NCBI GenBank assembly: GCA_001986395.2
Contig: MQVO02000030.1
Span: 62,001 to 126,000 of the forward strand
Reading direction: 5' to 3'
DNA from: Irpex lacteus
Taxonomy: Eukaryota; Basidiomycota; Agaricomycetes; Polyporales; Irpicaceae
Length of the DNA: 64,000 nucleotides
Shown here: positions 11,724 to 23,800 of the stretch, one piece after another
Layout of the letters: each line of letters opens with the position of its first letter
Position numbering within the stretch: the first letter of the stretch is position 1
Notes under the pieces: generated by a model
What the model was told of the DNA's origin: nothing
The model's input: the letters and a program-made list of their open reading frames with translations, nothing else
The model's database searches: none
Position numbers and translations under genes: made by a program

Positions 11724-14700
11724 GTCGAAGATGCCTATCACTTTCAAACTAGGCAAGAAATATTTTCTGCAATGAACAAAGATGAGGGCGATTTGTGGCC
11801 AGACTCGGGAGACAGGAATGAAGAGTCAGATGCACCATCAGCCGATTGAAGGAGACATATGCGTCCTTTTATGTGGTTGCTGGAAGCGTCATATCAAGGC
11901 CGAAGCTCGGCGCCTATAACACCGACAGGACCTTCTGGGTGATAGAATGCCCTGCGTCATACTCTGGTCATCGTCGGTCGGATGTGAGAGTTCCAGACTT
12001 ATAAGAGTGAAATGGACAGAGATACCTCACGTATGTTGTCATGCCGAATGTGTGGGCTATTCTTTCGCGGGCATGTCAGCGAGATTCAAGTCTGTTCGCC
12101 TGCGGGGAGCAATTTGACGGCTTCTCGTGAGAAATGTGTAGATCGTCTGGTGAAGCCAGGCTATCCTGTTGCGAAAAATGGCATGAGCGAGCTAATGAGG
12201 TCTCATTCGGTATCAAACGAACCATGAAACTCACGGAGACGGAGACACGAACAGGAGCCGCATCATATACGTATACGCTGCAATAACCTGCGGCTTCTTG
12301 AATCCACCGGGGTGAAATATGACAAGGTCTCTCGACAGCGGGGTATTGACAAGTACGTCATACGAGTGCAATGGCGCAGTTAGCCATCAACACATCTCAG
12401 TTTGACAATTACGTCCACTCACTGGTGGACCCATATTGACCGTCAAGGCACAACTTCTGGCCGTTTGTTTCCTAAGAAGGAAGTTGAAAATCCGAGACTT
12501 CGGATTGAAATGCACCGTGGGTCGTCAGTGGGGTGCAAGGACTATAACATATTGCAATGCAGTGTTTTTGGAGGGTTCGTTGGGATGGGAAGAATGGATA
12601 CGATAATGAAATTGAATCATCGTAGTTGCTACACCAAAAAATCTACTCGTCGTTCGTCAGATGTGTTGTGGGCTTCGAGTTAATTATGGTATCAATCATA
12701 GTCGACGACCAAGTAATCGCTCATCCCGTCCGGACTAGAGAAAGATTACATACTGCGCGAATCCTCAGTGCACGACCATGACTGACGAGAAAGTGGAAGA
12801 ACTTTAACCCTGTGATTCCCGCCACGAAGCAATACGTAGATCAACGGGCATTCTCGCTTTGCCTCTTCGATATTCGTGCATTCTGTGTCTCGATCAGCGC
12901 AAACTCGACCACTCAGAGACGATCTCCCTGCGATTAAAAATATTCCACGTACCAATATATCCATATATCCCATCCGGTTTCAGAGCCAGTCAGGTGGTCA
13001 CATCGTTCAAGACGGGCCGCAATAAAGCAATTGATGGCCATGGAGATGATAATGAAGGCGTTGTTGGAGGAGATATGAGGGGGAAGGTCAAGGAAGAATG
13101 TGAGAGTAGGCGCTCAATTTGTAACGATCCAGCTGCAGGCAGCAGACCACCTCTTGCCGCTACCACCACGACCACCGTACGTCCATATACCTCTTCTCAC
13201 ACCTGCGTATTCCATGTCCTGCGAATCGCTGCTGACAGTGGGTCTGAAGCATCGCCAGTCGCCATCAAGCTCGTCTCAGTCCGCAAGATTGGCCGAACCT
13301 TCCCAGCAGCTGGTGGACAGAAGGCTACCCACACTAAGGAGCTCTCCCAGACCTAACCCAAGCTGAATACTTGCCAGAAATCCGAATCTCCAATATTAAG
13401 GTGCCATCGAATGTTTGAACCCTCGAAGCGTTCCGGGGTGCAACGAATGGGAGACGATTGGCCGGTGATGAAAGTTGAGCCAGAGGAAGACTGCGGGCAC
13501 CACCTTCGTGCGATTGGGTTTTTGCCTCGCCGATCTGGACGATGAGATTTGGAGGGTGGGTGTCGATCGTAAACATGGAAGAAGAGTGCAGTGGAGCAGC
13601 AGAATGGGTGACGGAGGGACGGGTCCGGTGGTGAATGATCGTAGCTTCGGGTTCACTGGAGGAACGCTTGTTGACGCAGTTTTCAGTCGACGGCGTATAA
13701 AGCATTGATGAGGATGCTGCTAGGGGCATATAGCAAGTGTTGGTTGTCTGCGGTCCGCGTTGACAACTATGTTGCGTGACGCGGACGGGAATTCGGTTAT
13801 CCCAGGATGTCCGTTCATCGTTGACGTTCAGGAGGTGCGCCAGAGGACCATGCACGAAACACTGCACTAATCCTCAAGGCTTGATGGATGAAGCGATCAG
13901 CCCCACCGCAGTTATCACAAGGAGAATAGTTCTGGCGGAGGTATGTCAGCGTATGTTATTTTGAATCTGATAGCGCACCTGTTGACCTGTTTGTGCGGAA
14001 TACGTGCTACTCCGTTTTAGGGAGGATGCTATGTACATGCGGGCGATTCTGAACGATGAATTACCCTCTTTGCGATTTCGTGGAGCTAGAGAAGACGAGT
14101 ATAGGACGGTCGCGGATACCGTGCTGTGCTCACCTCCCCTTGCTCTCTTTGCAATATACGCACGACAACAATTGCGGACGATAAACGACTTTCTCCAGTA
14201 CGGGTAAAACCATGGTATGAAGACTGCCTGTTGGTTCCGTAGGTTCCCTACCGAATGATTGTGAGTACCGAGGACGTAACTGCTGTGTAAAACAGGCTTT
14301 CACTAACCAATATATGCGATTATTTCGTCCTTTATAATGCCTAGAAAGGCATTATTCCTTCATGCTTGGTCAAGATTTGCGTGGAGTTCGTCGACCTCGG
14401 TTGCAGTCCACTAGGCTCGGACAAACCACACGTCCTGTTGAATTTGTAGTACCTGCAACGACAACATCAACCCCTATGTTGTCAATTTCTTCTCTGAACA
14501 TCATTATACCTCTATCACTTCATCAGCCTCTCCAAGCTCTTCGTCAGTCGCCACAGAGGGTTGACCAGATTTGCGGTTGTCGACAAAGAGATGCAGCGGG
14601 CAAGAGGAGGTTGCAGCAGGCGCGTCAAAACTTTCTTGTTGTTTCCCTGGATTCTCTGACGTCCTCTGTTGCCTCTTTTAGATCTTCTACCTTCCTTGTC

Positions 14701-15163
14701 TACAAATTTAAAGCCCATTATAGGGCTATGCAGAGACTCTAGAACGTGTAATAATCCGTGAATAAACCTCCCGGCGCAGCTTGACTCCGCTATATGTTGA
14801 GCGGGCTGAAGATGGCCCGGCTGCCCCTGCCGACGACGGCGAAGCCTCTGACCAGCATGGTCGCATCGCCCTCGCTACCAATGACAGCGAAGTGGAAGTG
14901 TTTTTCATCCTCCAAGGCTGAACACAACGGCGGTCGCCATCGGATGTGTCGACCTCCCGCTTCCCGCAGCGTTTCCTTCAATCCCAGCTTGGCGCCGGCG
15001 GATGTGGTCGAAGTCGTGCTCAAGTCGTGCGGACAAGCTGTTTTGTTCCTCTTTCGAGTCCACCACCACCATCAAGACCGACATTCTGCATTGCAAGATT
15101 TCGCGTCGTACGAGCCACAGAAGACAATAGCTCGCCCATTTGACTGTTACCGCCACGCCATCG
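11724..15163. other. Intergenic region, mostly featureless
   Basis: About 3.4 kb between BTB-2 and BTB-3. Many overlapping frames on both strands (12859-13356, 14362-14742, 14794-15210 plus; 14905-15156 minus) have no motif I recognise. The only item with some support is a possible BTB fragment near 13.4-13.7 kb, listed separately. Confidence 0.45.
13380..13700 (-). pseudogene. Possible BTB N-terminal remnant
   Basis: A minus-strand frame reads SSMFTIDTHPPNLIV near 13540-13580. It resembles the segment VSNTFNLHANLDILPPNVILV of BTB-3 and VSSTVHADNTLDTTPPDIFSV of the broken copy. Beyond it the similarity fades and no further exons are recognisable. It may be a decayed fifth family member or coincidence. 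Confidence 0.25.
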
Positions 15164-16396
15164 ATGTCGGATTACTTCAGTTCTCAGCATTTCGTGCCTC
15201 AGCAAGATGACCTGACCTCTAGAAGCGGGTCTACCAGTAGCAGTGATGGGGTAGATGGTGCGACAGAGGGACGAGATAACCTGGGTCAAAGAACACCGGT
15301 GAGTGCACTCCGACATAGTCGACGTCTCTCCTAATCGCCTCTAGTGCATGCTCATATCACCTGTGTCTCCTCCTCGATAGGTCGGAACCCCGTCAGAGAA
15401 CACACCTCCATTCCCAAGTAGCACTGGACCTACAATCCAGGTCTCAAACACCTTCAATCTCCATGCCAATCTCGACATTCTCCCACCAAACGTCATCCTC
15501 GTATCGCTCGACAAGATCTTCTTCACCGTCCACTACCATAGACTGCTCGCCCTATCGTTGAACGATTTCGGAGGGCTACTCCAGACCAAGACGGAACCTA
15601 CTAAAGACGAACCGCTAACACTCATGCTACCCGAAGTCTCGGACATCCTCAACATTCTGCTACACTGCATCTACGACATCTCCTGCGACACCTACCACCC
15701 AACCTTCGAATGCCTCGCCGCATCGCTCCCCATCCTCACAAAGTACGGTCTCCTGCTCCAACACCACGTCGCACGAGGCAAACCGCTCTTCAACACCCTC
15801 CTCAACTACGGCCCCGTTCGACCTCTCGAGACATATACCCTCGCCGCCTCCCACGCACTCGAAGACCTCGCCGTCGCCGCGTCCTCATACACCCTCCACA
15901 TCAAAGTCTATAACCTCGCGCAGCCCATCGCAGATACGATAGGCACGGTGTACCTCCAACGGCTACATCATCTGCACAACACGCGGATGGACGGGCTGAG
16001 AGCGTTGTTGAACGAGAAGTTATTCCCGCACGTGGCGAAGCCGTATTGTTCGGTTGAGCAGCGGCAGGTCGTGAGTAGGGCTTATCATCTGGCAGGGGCG
16101 CAGGTGTTTTACGATGCCACACCTGGTACGTTACTCGATTTGAATCGAATCGTAAGTATGGGGATGCTCGCTGATTCCATGCCGTGCCGTGCGGCGATAA
16201 TAGCGATATCAAGACCTGGTATCGAGATAATCATGTCCGACCTCATCGCAGCTGTAACCTGCCCAGACTGCAAGGAATCTCTAGTCGCACATGTGGAAAA
16301 TCTTATAGCGAAGTGGATGCTGTTCAAAGTTCGTACCTGTACTACTATGCGCTGAATGATAAACTGACGCCATTCACGTTCTAGCGTACGATATAG
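15164..16396 (+). CDS. BTB/POZ-domain protein (BTB-3)
   Basis: Four exons: 15164-15298 (135 nt), 15381-16125 (745), 16204-16328 (125) and 16385-16396 (12), encoding 338 residues, the same length as BTB-1. Start MSDYFSSQHF is shared with BTB-1. Core landmarks: NVILVSLDKIFFTVHYHRLL at about 75-95, NDFGGLL, LNILLHCIYDI, YNTL-type turn FNTLLNYGPVRPLETY, ALEDLAVAASSYTLHIKVYNL, and PYCSVEQRQVVSRAYHLAGA. Exon 3 has the TCPDCKESL motif and ends WMLFK; the 12-nt exon gives RTI and stop. Its donor (GTTCGT) is weaker than usual. It is on the opposite strand from BTB-1 and shares perhaps 70 percent of residues in exon 2, so this is a fairly recent duplicate. Role unknown; BTB proteins usually act as dimerisation or adaptor modules. 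Confidence 0.87.
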
Positions 16397-16891
16397 TGCG
16401 AGATAGATCTTGACAAGGGGGTTGGTTTCCGCTTGTCCTTGTCAGAGTTATTTTCACTTATGTTTTGTGGTTGCTTTTATCTGGTTATTGTGGCTATACA
16501 CGATGCTCAATCCTATACTTATACCCGACCAAACTAATGTGAGGCAACAGACGTGAATGCTATGCTCCCTCACAGGTACCATGAATTGAAACGGCTGCAC
16601 GCCAAGCTGGAGATGTAATATATCCAGCTTTCAATCACTGCGATTCTCCTTCATCGCCCCATGTGGCCAGAAGGGCCAGGAGTTTCGACATGGGCAACTG
16701 CCTCTTATGGTAATTCCAATCTCAAACCTCGATCGCGACTATCATAGCAGGAACAGCGTGGGCATATCCACAGGTATTCGAGACTTCCAAGTTCTGAACT
16801 GGGGTGTCAGGTTCATATAGCACGCTTGACGTTCGAAAAATGATTCATTGGGACCATATGCAAATTTGATGCGCTGTGGAACCAGGCTCAC

Positions 16892-17453
16892 CTGAGACAA
16901 AAGCCACTTGGTGTAAATGTCGTCGACATGTTCACGAATCGATGCTTTAAAACCGCCACATATACCGTGTATCCATCCGGGCGACCAGAGCCTTCGAGAT
17001 GAGGCAAAATGGTGAGTCGAGAGTGTACGCGGACGCAGCCACCGCGAGGTCTTCGAGGTGCTCTGATGCTGCGAACGCGTAGGCATCGATTGTGGAGAAG
17101 GGCGCGTGGCAGAGGATGGTGTTGTATAATGGTGTTCCACGGAAGAGGTAGTTTTGTAAGGGTAGCCTGTACGTTTTGAAGATGGGGATCGAAGAGAAGA
17201 TGCATGCGAGTGAGGGACGGTATGCATCGCATGGTAGACCGTATATGATGTGCAGGACAACGTTGAGGACGTCAGAAGTCCCGAGAGCCTGAGCTAGCAG
17301 AGAGAATGAGTTGCTTAGGAGTGGATTTTTGGTACATACTATGAGATTGGCGAAGTTGTTGGTGGACGCGGAGAGGAGTTGGTGGGAGTGGACGGAGAAG
17401 ATGTCTGGGGGTGTGGTGTCGAGGGTGTTGTCGGCGTGGACAGTGGAGGATAC
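16892..17453 (-). pseudogene. Broken BTB/POZ gene (BTB-4)
   Basis: A minus-strand frame carries VSSTVHADN...PPDIFSVHSHQLLSAS, NNFANL, VLNVVLHIIYGLPCDAYRPS, then RGTPLYNTILCHAPFSTIDAY and HLEDLAVAASAYTLD. All align with exon 2 of BTB-1 and BTB-3. The frame then stops just after TRYMWRF. In a second frame the sequence continues at once with FKASIREHVDDIYTKWLLSQ and a donor GTGAGC. This corresponds to the end of exon 3 (KESLKAHVEE..RWMLFQ) of the paralogues. The last part of exon 2, intron 2 and the CPDC part of exon 3 are therefore missing: an internal deletion plus frame change. No first exon or terminal TI-stop exon is found. Confidence 0.8.
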
Positions 17454-18400
17454 TTGGGGTTAGTCAAGACTAGCGTATGGGGCGATAGGTGGGACGGTCA
17501 ATTTGAAGGTCGGTCCTGTCTATGTCGGAGGAACAGTAATGACAATGAGAATTGGCGGAGGTGTGAGCAGGCATCACTATGCAACGTACGGGTATTTCGG
17601 AGCCATGATTTCCTGTCAATGAAGCCATTGAATTATCGGAAGTCCATGTACATGAATCGTCGCACGTCTGTGAGTATCAGAGGAATGACGGGTGCATATC
17701 GTGGTATTCAACTATGTCGATTCCGCTTGCTCATCGTTCTTGATGGGGGAAAAGTGGAGGCCATAAACCCAGACTAAACGGTCCTGGCTTGTACTCCATA
17801 CGGGGTCACTCACTTATGTATTGCGCGCCGCGTAGATTGATTACTTGGATGATTGACATTAACACGATTCTGGACTCTAGAAGCACCCGAGGAGCGCGGG
17901 CCACCTGTCTGCCATAATCTTACGCGTGGAGGTTCGCGATGTTCATGGGCAGTGACACCTTCGACGAAGATGTGCACAATGCCTGAAGCCAAACCACGGC
18001 ACGGGCACTCGTGCGAGGCCAAGGGGGCATACGAAGGCCGCAGCTAGAACACTGCTGTATACGATAAATCAGATCTCAACCCTTCCGTGCAGATGACCGA
18101 CCCGGCCGTGGCCGTAATACCATTGTTATCTGGCACGGTGGGGGATGCTGTCGAGATTGCAATAATACACGGAGCGACGCCTGATTGTCTCTATCATGGC
18201 GAGTCCGTTCGCGGTAGAAGATCCTTAGCGTAACTACTGGCACCCTGGACGCAATCTCGGGTAATTCGGCTGCATACCGTTCAGTAGTACGGGTAGATAA
18301 CTTACGATTAGATTACTGGGTGCCCATGATAGTCACCCGTCGAATTGCACCTGTACCGACGAAAAGCAGATGATCTGTTGTTTTTCGTTCTGTTTTCCAC
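17454..18400. other. Intergenic between BTB cluster and tandem array
   Basis: About 0.95 kb without a supported gene. The plus-strand frame 17379-17777 overlaps the broken BTB copy and starts without ATG context. Similarity to the array units begins to the right, near 18.4 kb. Confidence 0.4.
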
Positions 18401-18469
18401 ATCGGCCGCTTCCATGGTTTGATAGGACACGAGTTATCTGCGTCTTGTTCCGTGTACATGGAAAAACCC

Positions 18470-18900
18470 TCTAGCGGCTGAGCTCAATCATGTGCCCGCC
18501 CATACTGCCTTCTTTCTCCGATAGTAGGATGACGGACATTCGGCGGAGACCTCTTTCTTGCGAACGTCGGGGGAAAAGAGGATCAGGGAAGTTGTGGCCA
18601 GCACGTAGGGCACTAAATTCGGTTGGGGCATCGAGTGCATGAGGGACTGAGATGAGGAATGACGTTTGCAACGCTTCTTCTAGTAGACGTACTATAGAGG
18701 GCGTGTAGTTGTAGGCTTAGGATCCATGGGGCTCGAGCAATCTGCAGAGGCCTCCTGTATGCACGTAGCGAATAATTAGCCCCACGAGAAACTCCTTCGA
18801 GCATTGCGTCCGCCACATTGTTACTCTGTCCTGAGATAAAACACTGTTCAAAGTTTCGTGGAGGGTGAGGGTGAGTGCGTGGAGGAGCCTGAAGTGTCTT
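18470..18900 (-). pseudogene. Spacer locus P remnant at the left border of the array
   Basis: This stretch matches unit C at about 60.55-60.97, including the runs AATAATTAGCCCCACGA and CCTGAGATAAAACACTG. It is the part of locus P farthest from any DUF6535 gene. No locus Y, locus Z or DUF6535 gene follows on its left, so the array has its left breakpoint here. Confidence 0.6.
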
Positions 18901-19199
18901 CGTTACTCACCGTTGTGCAATAATAACCATGTGTTCTTCAATCTCCTCACCACTCGCTGGTTCCTTCGTGTTCGATGATTAGCCACGGTGAGATCGTCCT
19001 GGAACCAGAGGACGTTTGTCACTTGTGCACGGGGCGAGCTTCGGATGAGTCTACTGCACGCATACATCCAACGATGAAGGTGCGGTATGCATACACGAGT
19101 GTTTACGTGTCGAATAGTTGAGTACAGGAAGCTACCAACGTGCAGTAAAGCAACATGTGGTCCTCACGCCGAGCTGTAACATGGCCTTCGAACGCATAC

Positions 19200-20837
19200 A
19201 GCTCTGATGGCTTGGGAGAGAAAACAGTCAGTCAACTAGTGCATGGTCGGAGCGTCCGTGGCTATAAGTGAACTCATCTCACATATGCGTATCATCATGC
19301 ATGGGAGTACTACAAGTAAGCTGCAAAGGTGGGCGAAGGGGTTCGTGGTCGTCGAGGAACAGAGAGATGAACGGAATTCGGACCGAGCTCGAAGTAGTTC
19401 AGGAAACGCCACCGCGATCGCGTCTTGTTTCGCGACCACCACCATTCCGTTCTCACTTGCTGCTCAGACGGTTAGACCTCGACATAATTTCACTCATGGA
19501 CCGACCAAACGAAGAGAAGAGCTGAGAAGGTGAGCGCGTCGTGCGAGAGACTATGTGAAGTGTACGGTACATTGCCCCATCTCCTAGTCGTTGGACTCGA
19601 CCTCGCTCAAAATACCTATAGGCTCTGTACAGTACCGTACTTTTGTCGGTCTGCTTGTCGGACCTGGAGCTCACCCTAATCCATTAATACCAATTGCTCT
19701 CTGCTGGCAAGCCGGGAGCGTGCTGCAGCTTCGTCAGCCCTATCGACGCTCTCCTCTCAGATTATGGCTTACTATGTCTTAGTCTGTCTGTTCGCTGCGC
19801 TCCCCGCCGGTCCTTCACTCTATCAACATCAGCATATAGCCCCTTCCTACTGTCGTCTTGTAGAATACGTGGAAGGCGGATACCACCCAACACGGTGGCT
19901 GTGGTATCTGAAGAGATCGCAATACGCTCATCAGGACCCCTGGGTCGACATTGTCAAGTGAATGCCGGCGGGATGTGGGTGTCACTTATAGTGTCGACAG
20001 GCTATGAAGACGACTCGGTACGTCCTACCGCCACTGTTTATCCACAACATCAACAATTCTCCACTACGGAGACTGTTGACGCGTTTATACACGCTCTCGG
20101 CCTTGCGTGTTCCTGCCCCCGTTCACCCGTACATCGACGCGACATAGGACGGGAAAGCTACATGCTCCATTCCTTTTCAAGCCCATTTCCTCTCGCTTCT
20201 TACAGGCACTTCTCCTTCGTCTCGCCCTCACTCGGCTCCGTCCTGTGCTCAACGTACCGTGCACAAGTCGATGGCCCTCCTTGTCCTCTACCAATGTGGC
20301 GTTACAAACGCTACCATCGGTAACTTCCTCTGCTCACCTTCAATGCGCCTGAGTGAGTCAGAAATCCTCATCGCTGTCGACCGACCCACTCAGGAGTCAG
20401 GACGAAAAGACCAGCTCGCTCGTTGTATCGTGGTAGGCTAGCATGGTCAATACCACAGCTACTACGCAATCCATTCGCGTATGGAACATAGGGGTGGCTC
20501 ATGTAATGGATATGCGGGGCGCGAGGTAGTTGTCGGTGATGGAGGGCAGGAGACGAATGAAGTTTAAAGGTGTGTCGCGGCGATCTCTCTCGTTTGTGTC
20601 AACTAACTCCACACACAGGTTGAATCCGTCAGGTTCTACACATGTAGAATACGGTCGACGTAGTCTTTCGCATACAGCCAACATACTACCACAATTCTCG
20701 GGTCGTCTCGTCAATCTGATCGTCGTGCGTTGACTTCCTCTTCCATCGATCAAATACAAACATTTTGACGACACCAAACAATACTGACACAAGATGAACC
20801 CCATTCCGCAACAAACTATTCTCGACACTCACGCTCT
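19200..20837. other. Array spacer downstream of DUF6535 copy A
   Basis: It is collinear with 38.57-39.94, 50.35-51.82 and 61.32-62.86. A plus-strand splice-like block is shared: GGCTATGAAGACGACTCG followed by GTACGT at about 19998-20020, then a segment reading AFIHALGL (AFLHALGL in B, AFTHAFGL in C). Further downstream the frames break differently in each copy. This suggests an old, decayed plus-strand gene facing the DUF6535 gene. I cannot name it. Confidence 0.4.
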
Positions 20838-23800
20838 CTATTCCGCAGGCCTCGCCTCCGCCTCCACCTCCGCTGCTTGCTCCTGTCCTCTAGTATTGAC
20901 TTCTATGTCTGCGCGGGCGCGATCTGGGTCCGGCTCGGCATTGGATCTGTGAGTTCTGTTTCAGTTTGCTTTTGATGTATCAAATGAGGGGCATACCCTG
21001 GGATAGTATTTGAGCTCCCCGCTGCAATATCATCTGTGCGCCGTGAGTTGTCTTCGCCCACGGCATCATCATGAAGCAAGGGTGTCGTGTGGTTCGATGT
21101 TGTAGCGGCTTGTGTACCATCTGCGGTGACCTGCGATTCATCTCGAGCCTTGGCTGGGATCTGCGGAAGATAGATTAGTGAGTTATATGGTATGTCCAAG
21201 ACCAATCTGTCACACACAGTCTCATCACGAGCACCTGTAGGCGAACCTGCTGGTGTAGTAAGCTGCTCAGCAATGCTTGAAGTGGCTCCACCCTCTGCCG
21301 AAGCTTGGTATGCTGCTATGCCTGCAACATCCTTCACCTCTTCAGGTGGTTCCATGGGTGTTCCTTCCGGTTGAAGCTATAGAAGATATGTAATGAGTAG
21401 TTTCTCTGGTAGACGTGGCTGAAGACTTGGCTCACCTCCTCAGGACCGTCTCCATCATGGCTATCATCCAGCCTCTCACCGGGTGAGCGGAATGTGTCTT
21501 TTGACATGTGAGCTGTCTTGTGCCTATACCAAATGAAGTCAAATCAACCTTTTGTTGCTCTCAGATGACTAAACTCACATTGGAGAAGGTGGCTGTCCAA
21601 GCTGGCTGCCTCCAGCTGGTCCTGAATCAGTCTGGGAATATATATCAGCCACTTCTGTAGATCTGACTCCAACTTCTGAGGGGGCTGTAGACTCTAGAGG
21701 TGATACAGTCTGTATGCAGTGTACACAGTGAGTCATGAGATTTCATAGAAACAAATCATAAAACATGAGACTTACAGAGATGTCTGTAGGTAGCTTGGGC
21801 TGTATTCCTCCAGAGACACCAAGTTCATCTGCATCAGCTCCTAGGTCATTGAGAATGGGGCCTTGGAGGACTTGAAGCGGTGCGCTTGTTTGTATGCCTC
21901 CCAATGCTTCACCATTATCATCCTCAGTTCCAGGTGGATACAAATTTCCTGGGTGATCTTGGTACGCTATAGCCATGTCCAACCCTTTTCTCCAAATAGC
22001 AAGTTGTTCATCCTGTGACATGTGGGCAATTTGCAGTAGCTGAGGATGTTGGCTAGGAATCTGTGACAAATCCTCTCCAGCTGTCCGCCAAAGCATGAGG
22101 TAGAAAAAGTCTGGAAGAGGCAAGGCTTCCTGTGAAGAGTCTTCCAGTGGATCAGGAATTACTCTCCAGCCAGATCTTGCAAGTTGTTGTAATGCTGCAA
22201 GTTCATCTGGTGACAGATTAGAGAATGGCCAGAAATCCCATAATCTGAAAGCAAGCCAGATAAAGGTCCGCTTCCATTGTGCTGCTTCATTGGAAGACCA
22301 TCTTGGCCTACTGACCCGATCACCATGGATCTTGCTATACATCACTCTCACAGAGAGTCGTGAGAGCTTCAGGATCTCTATAGTGTTCAGTTTCCAGAAG
22401 TCACTGCTGTCATAGTCCACTATGCTGTGGATGACATTTGATAATTGATGAGTATCTGAAGGTCAAAGCTGAGCATCAAAAGGATTAAACTTGAAAGCAG
22501 TTTTATTAGACACACTTACTATTTTCATCTGTGTAAACAGTATCAAATATTTGACAAATGATAGCATAATCAAATATGAGGCATTGCTGCACTAGTATTT
22601 TCTGTGCTGATGTGTCTTCTTTACTGGTTTGCAAAGCCCATTGAAATGTAAGCTGCAACGGTGCATATTCTCCTCTTGTGGGAATCCCAGCAGGCATAAT
22701 ATGAGAGGCATGATATAGAGCAACAGCAAAAGCAATGCCCTCAAAATACCATCTCTTGGTGGCATCAACCTGTGGTGTGGTGGTCATACTGTTCATCTGT
22801 TCTGGCTTAAGATGTAGAGGGAGAAAGGGTGGAGAAGGATTTGGAATGCATATGTAGATGTTAAATGCACACCAGGCTATTGCTTCCCAGGTTTTTGGAA
22901 AAGTCACACCAGTGACACCACCGGTGTTTGTTGCAGCAAGTTTGGGTGCAACATATGCTCTGAATATATTGCTGATAACATCTTGTACCACAGGTGAAAG
23001 TGATCCGCACACATCATAGATGTGCTTTGGATCAATTTCATTATCCACTATGGGTACACGGTTGCCAATGACCTGCACAGCAAAATCCACAAGCTGAACC
23101 CAGTTGGCATCACTTTGCTCAAGAGCACTTGTGATAGTAGTTCTGAGCAAGTGATCATCTGCCTGCAGAGCATCTGCATAGGCTAAGATCTTCAAGTCAA
23201 GCTGCACATCTTTTATCATGTCTGCTTCCTCGACTGGCTTCCAGGGCCTGTAAGCTTTGAGCTGATCATCAAGTCTGGAGAAGAGCTGGTAACCCCTGGT
23301 GGTACTAGGGTGTTTGGAGAGATCATCTATCCAATCAAACATCTTGTAGAGCATGCCAACAACAGCACAGGGAATAGACTTCATGATGATGTGTATAAGA
23401 ACAGCAGACACATGAGTGCGAGTAAGCTGTGTGATGCCTGCAAGAGCTGGAGTTGTATATGGACAGCGAGCTGAGAATGATGGTGCTATAGTGACCACCA
23501 GGAACAAGAGAGCCCATGCACCAACAAGTGGCACAGTGGTTCTGCCTAGAGTAGGATGTACATCCCAGGTGAAGATGCAAAGGCCAGCAAAGAACAAGGC
23601 CAGGGATATCTGGAGCAGGAGAGGAAGAGTAGATGCTATCCCAAAGACTCGCCAGGCAGTGAGGCCGCTGCGGCGGAAGTGGCGGACTCGGAGCTGGCCC
23701 TGTGGCGAAGCAGTGGCAAAAGCCATGTAGACCCGCAGCCACTGCTTGACTAGGATGGCGAATGATGCTGTCGCTAAACTGATCACCAAGCTGGCAAACC

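Noticed and set aside
12859..13356. Plus-strand frame of 165 codons
   Set aside because: Non-ATG start, low-complexity content and no relation to any motif or paralogue in the window.
14794..15163. Possible gene pieces on both strands directly upstream of BTB-3
   Set aside because: Frames shift within 100 bp and no start or splice model works; this is more likely the BTB-3 promoter region.
19243..19533. Short gene near 19.3 kb repeated at 61.33 kb
   Set aside because: The frame is not maintained in the unit C copy at 50.4 kb, so it is better explained as repeated non-coding spacer.
20903..20996. Read-through end of DUF6535 copy A at 20903 (…RTQIAPAQT)
   Set aside because: A 50-nt intron here is supported by copies B and C; splicing gives the conserved EARPA tail ending at 20838 instead.
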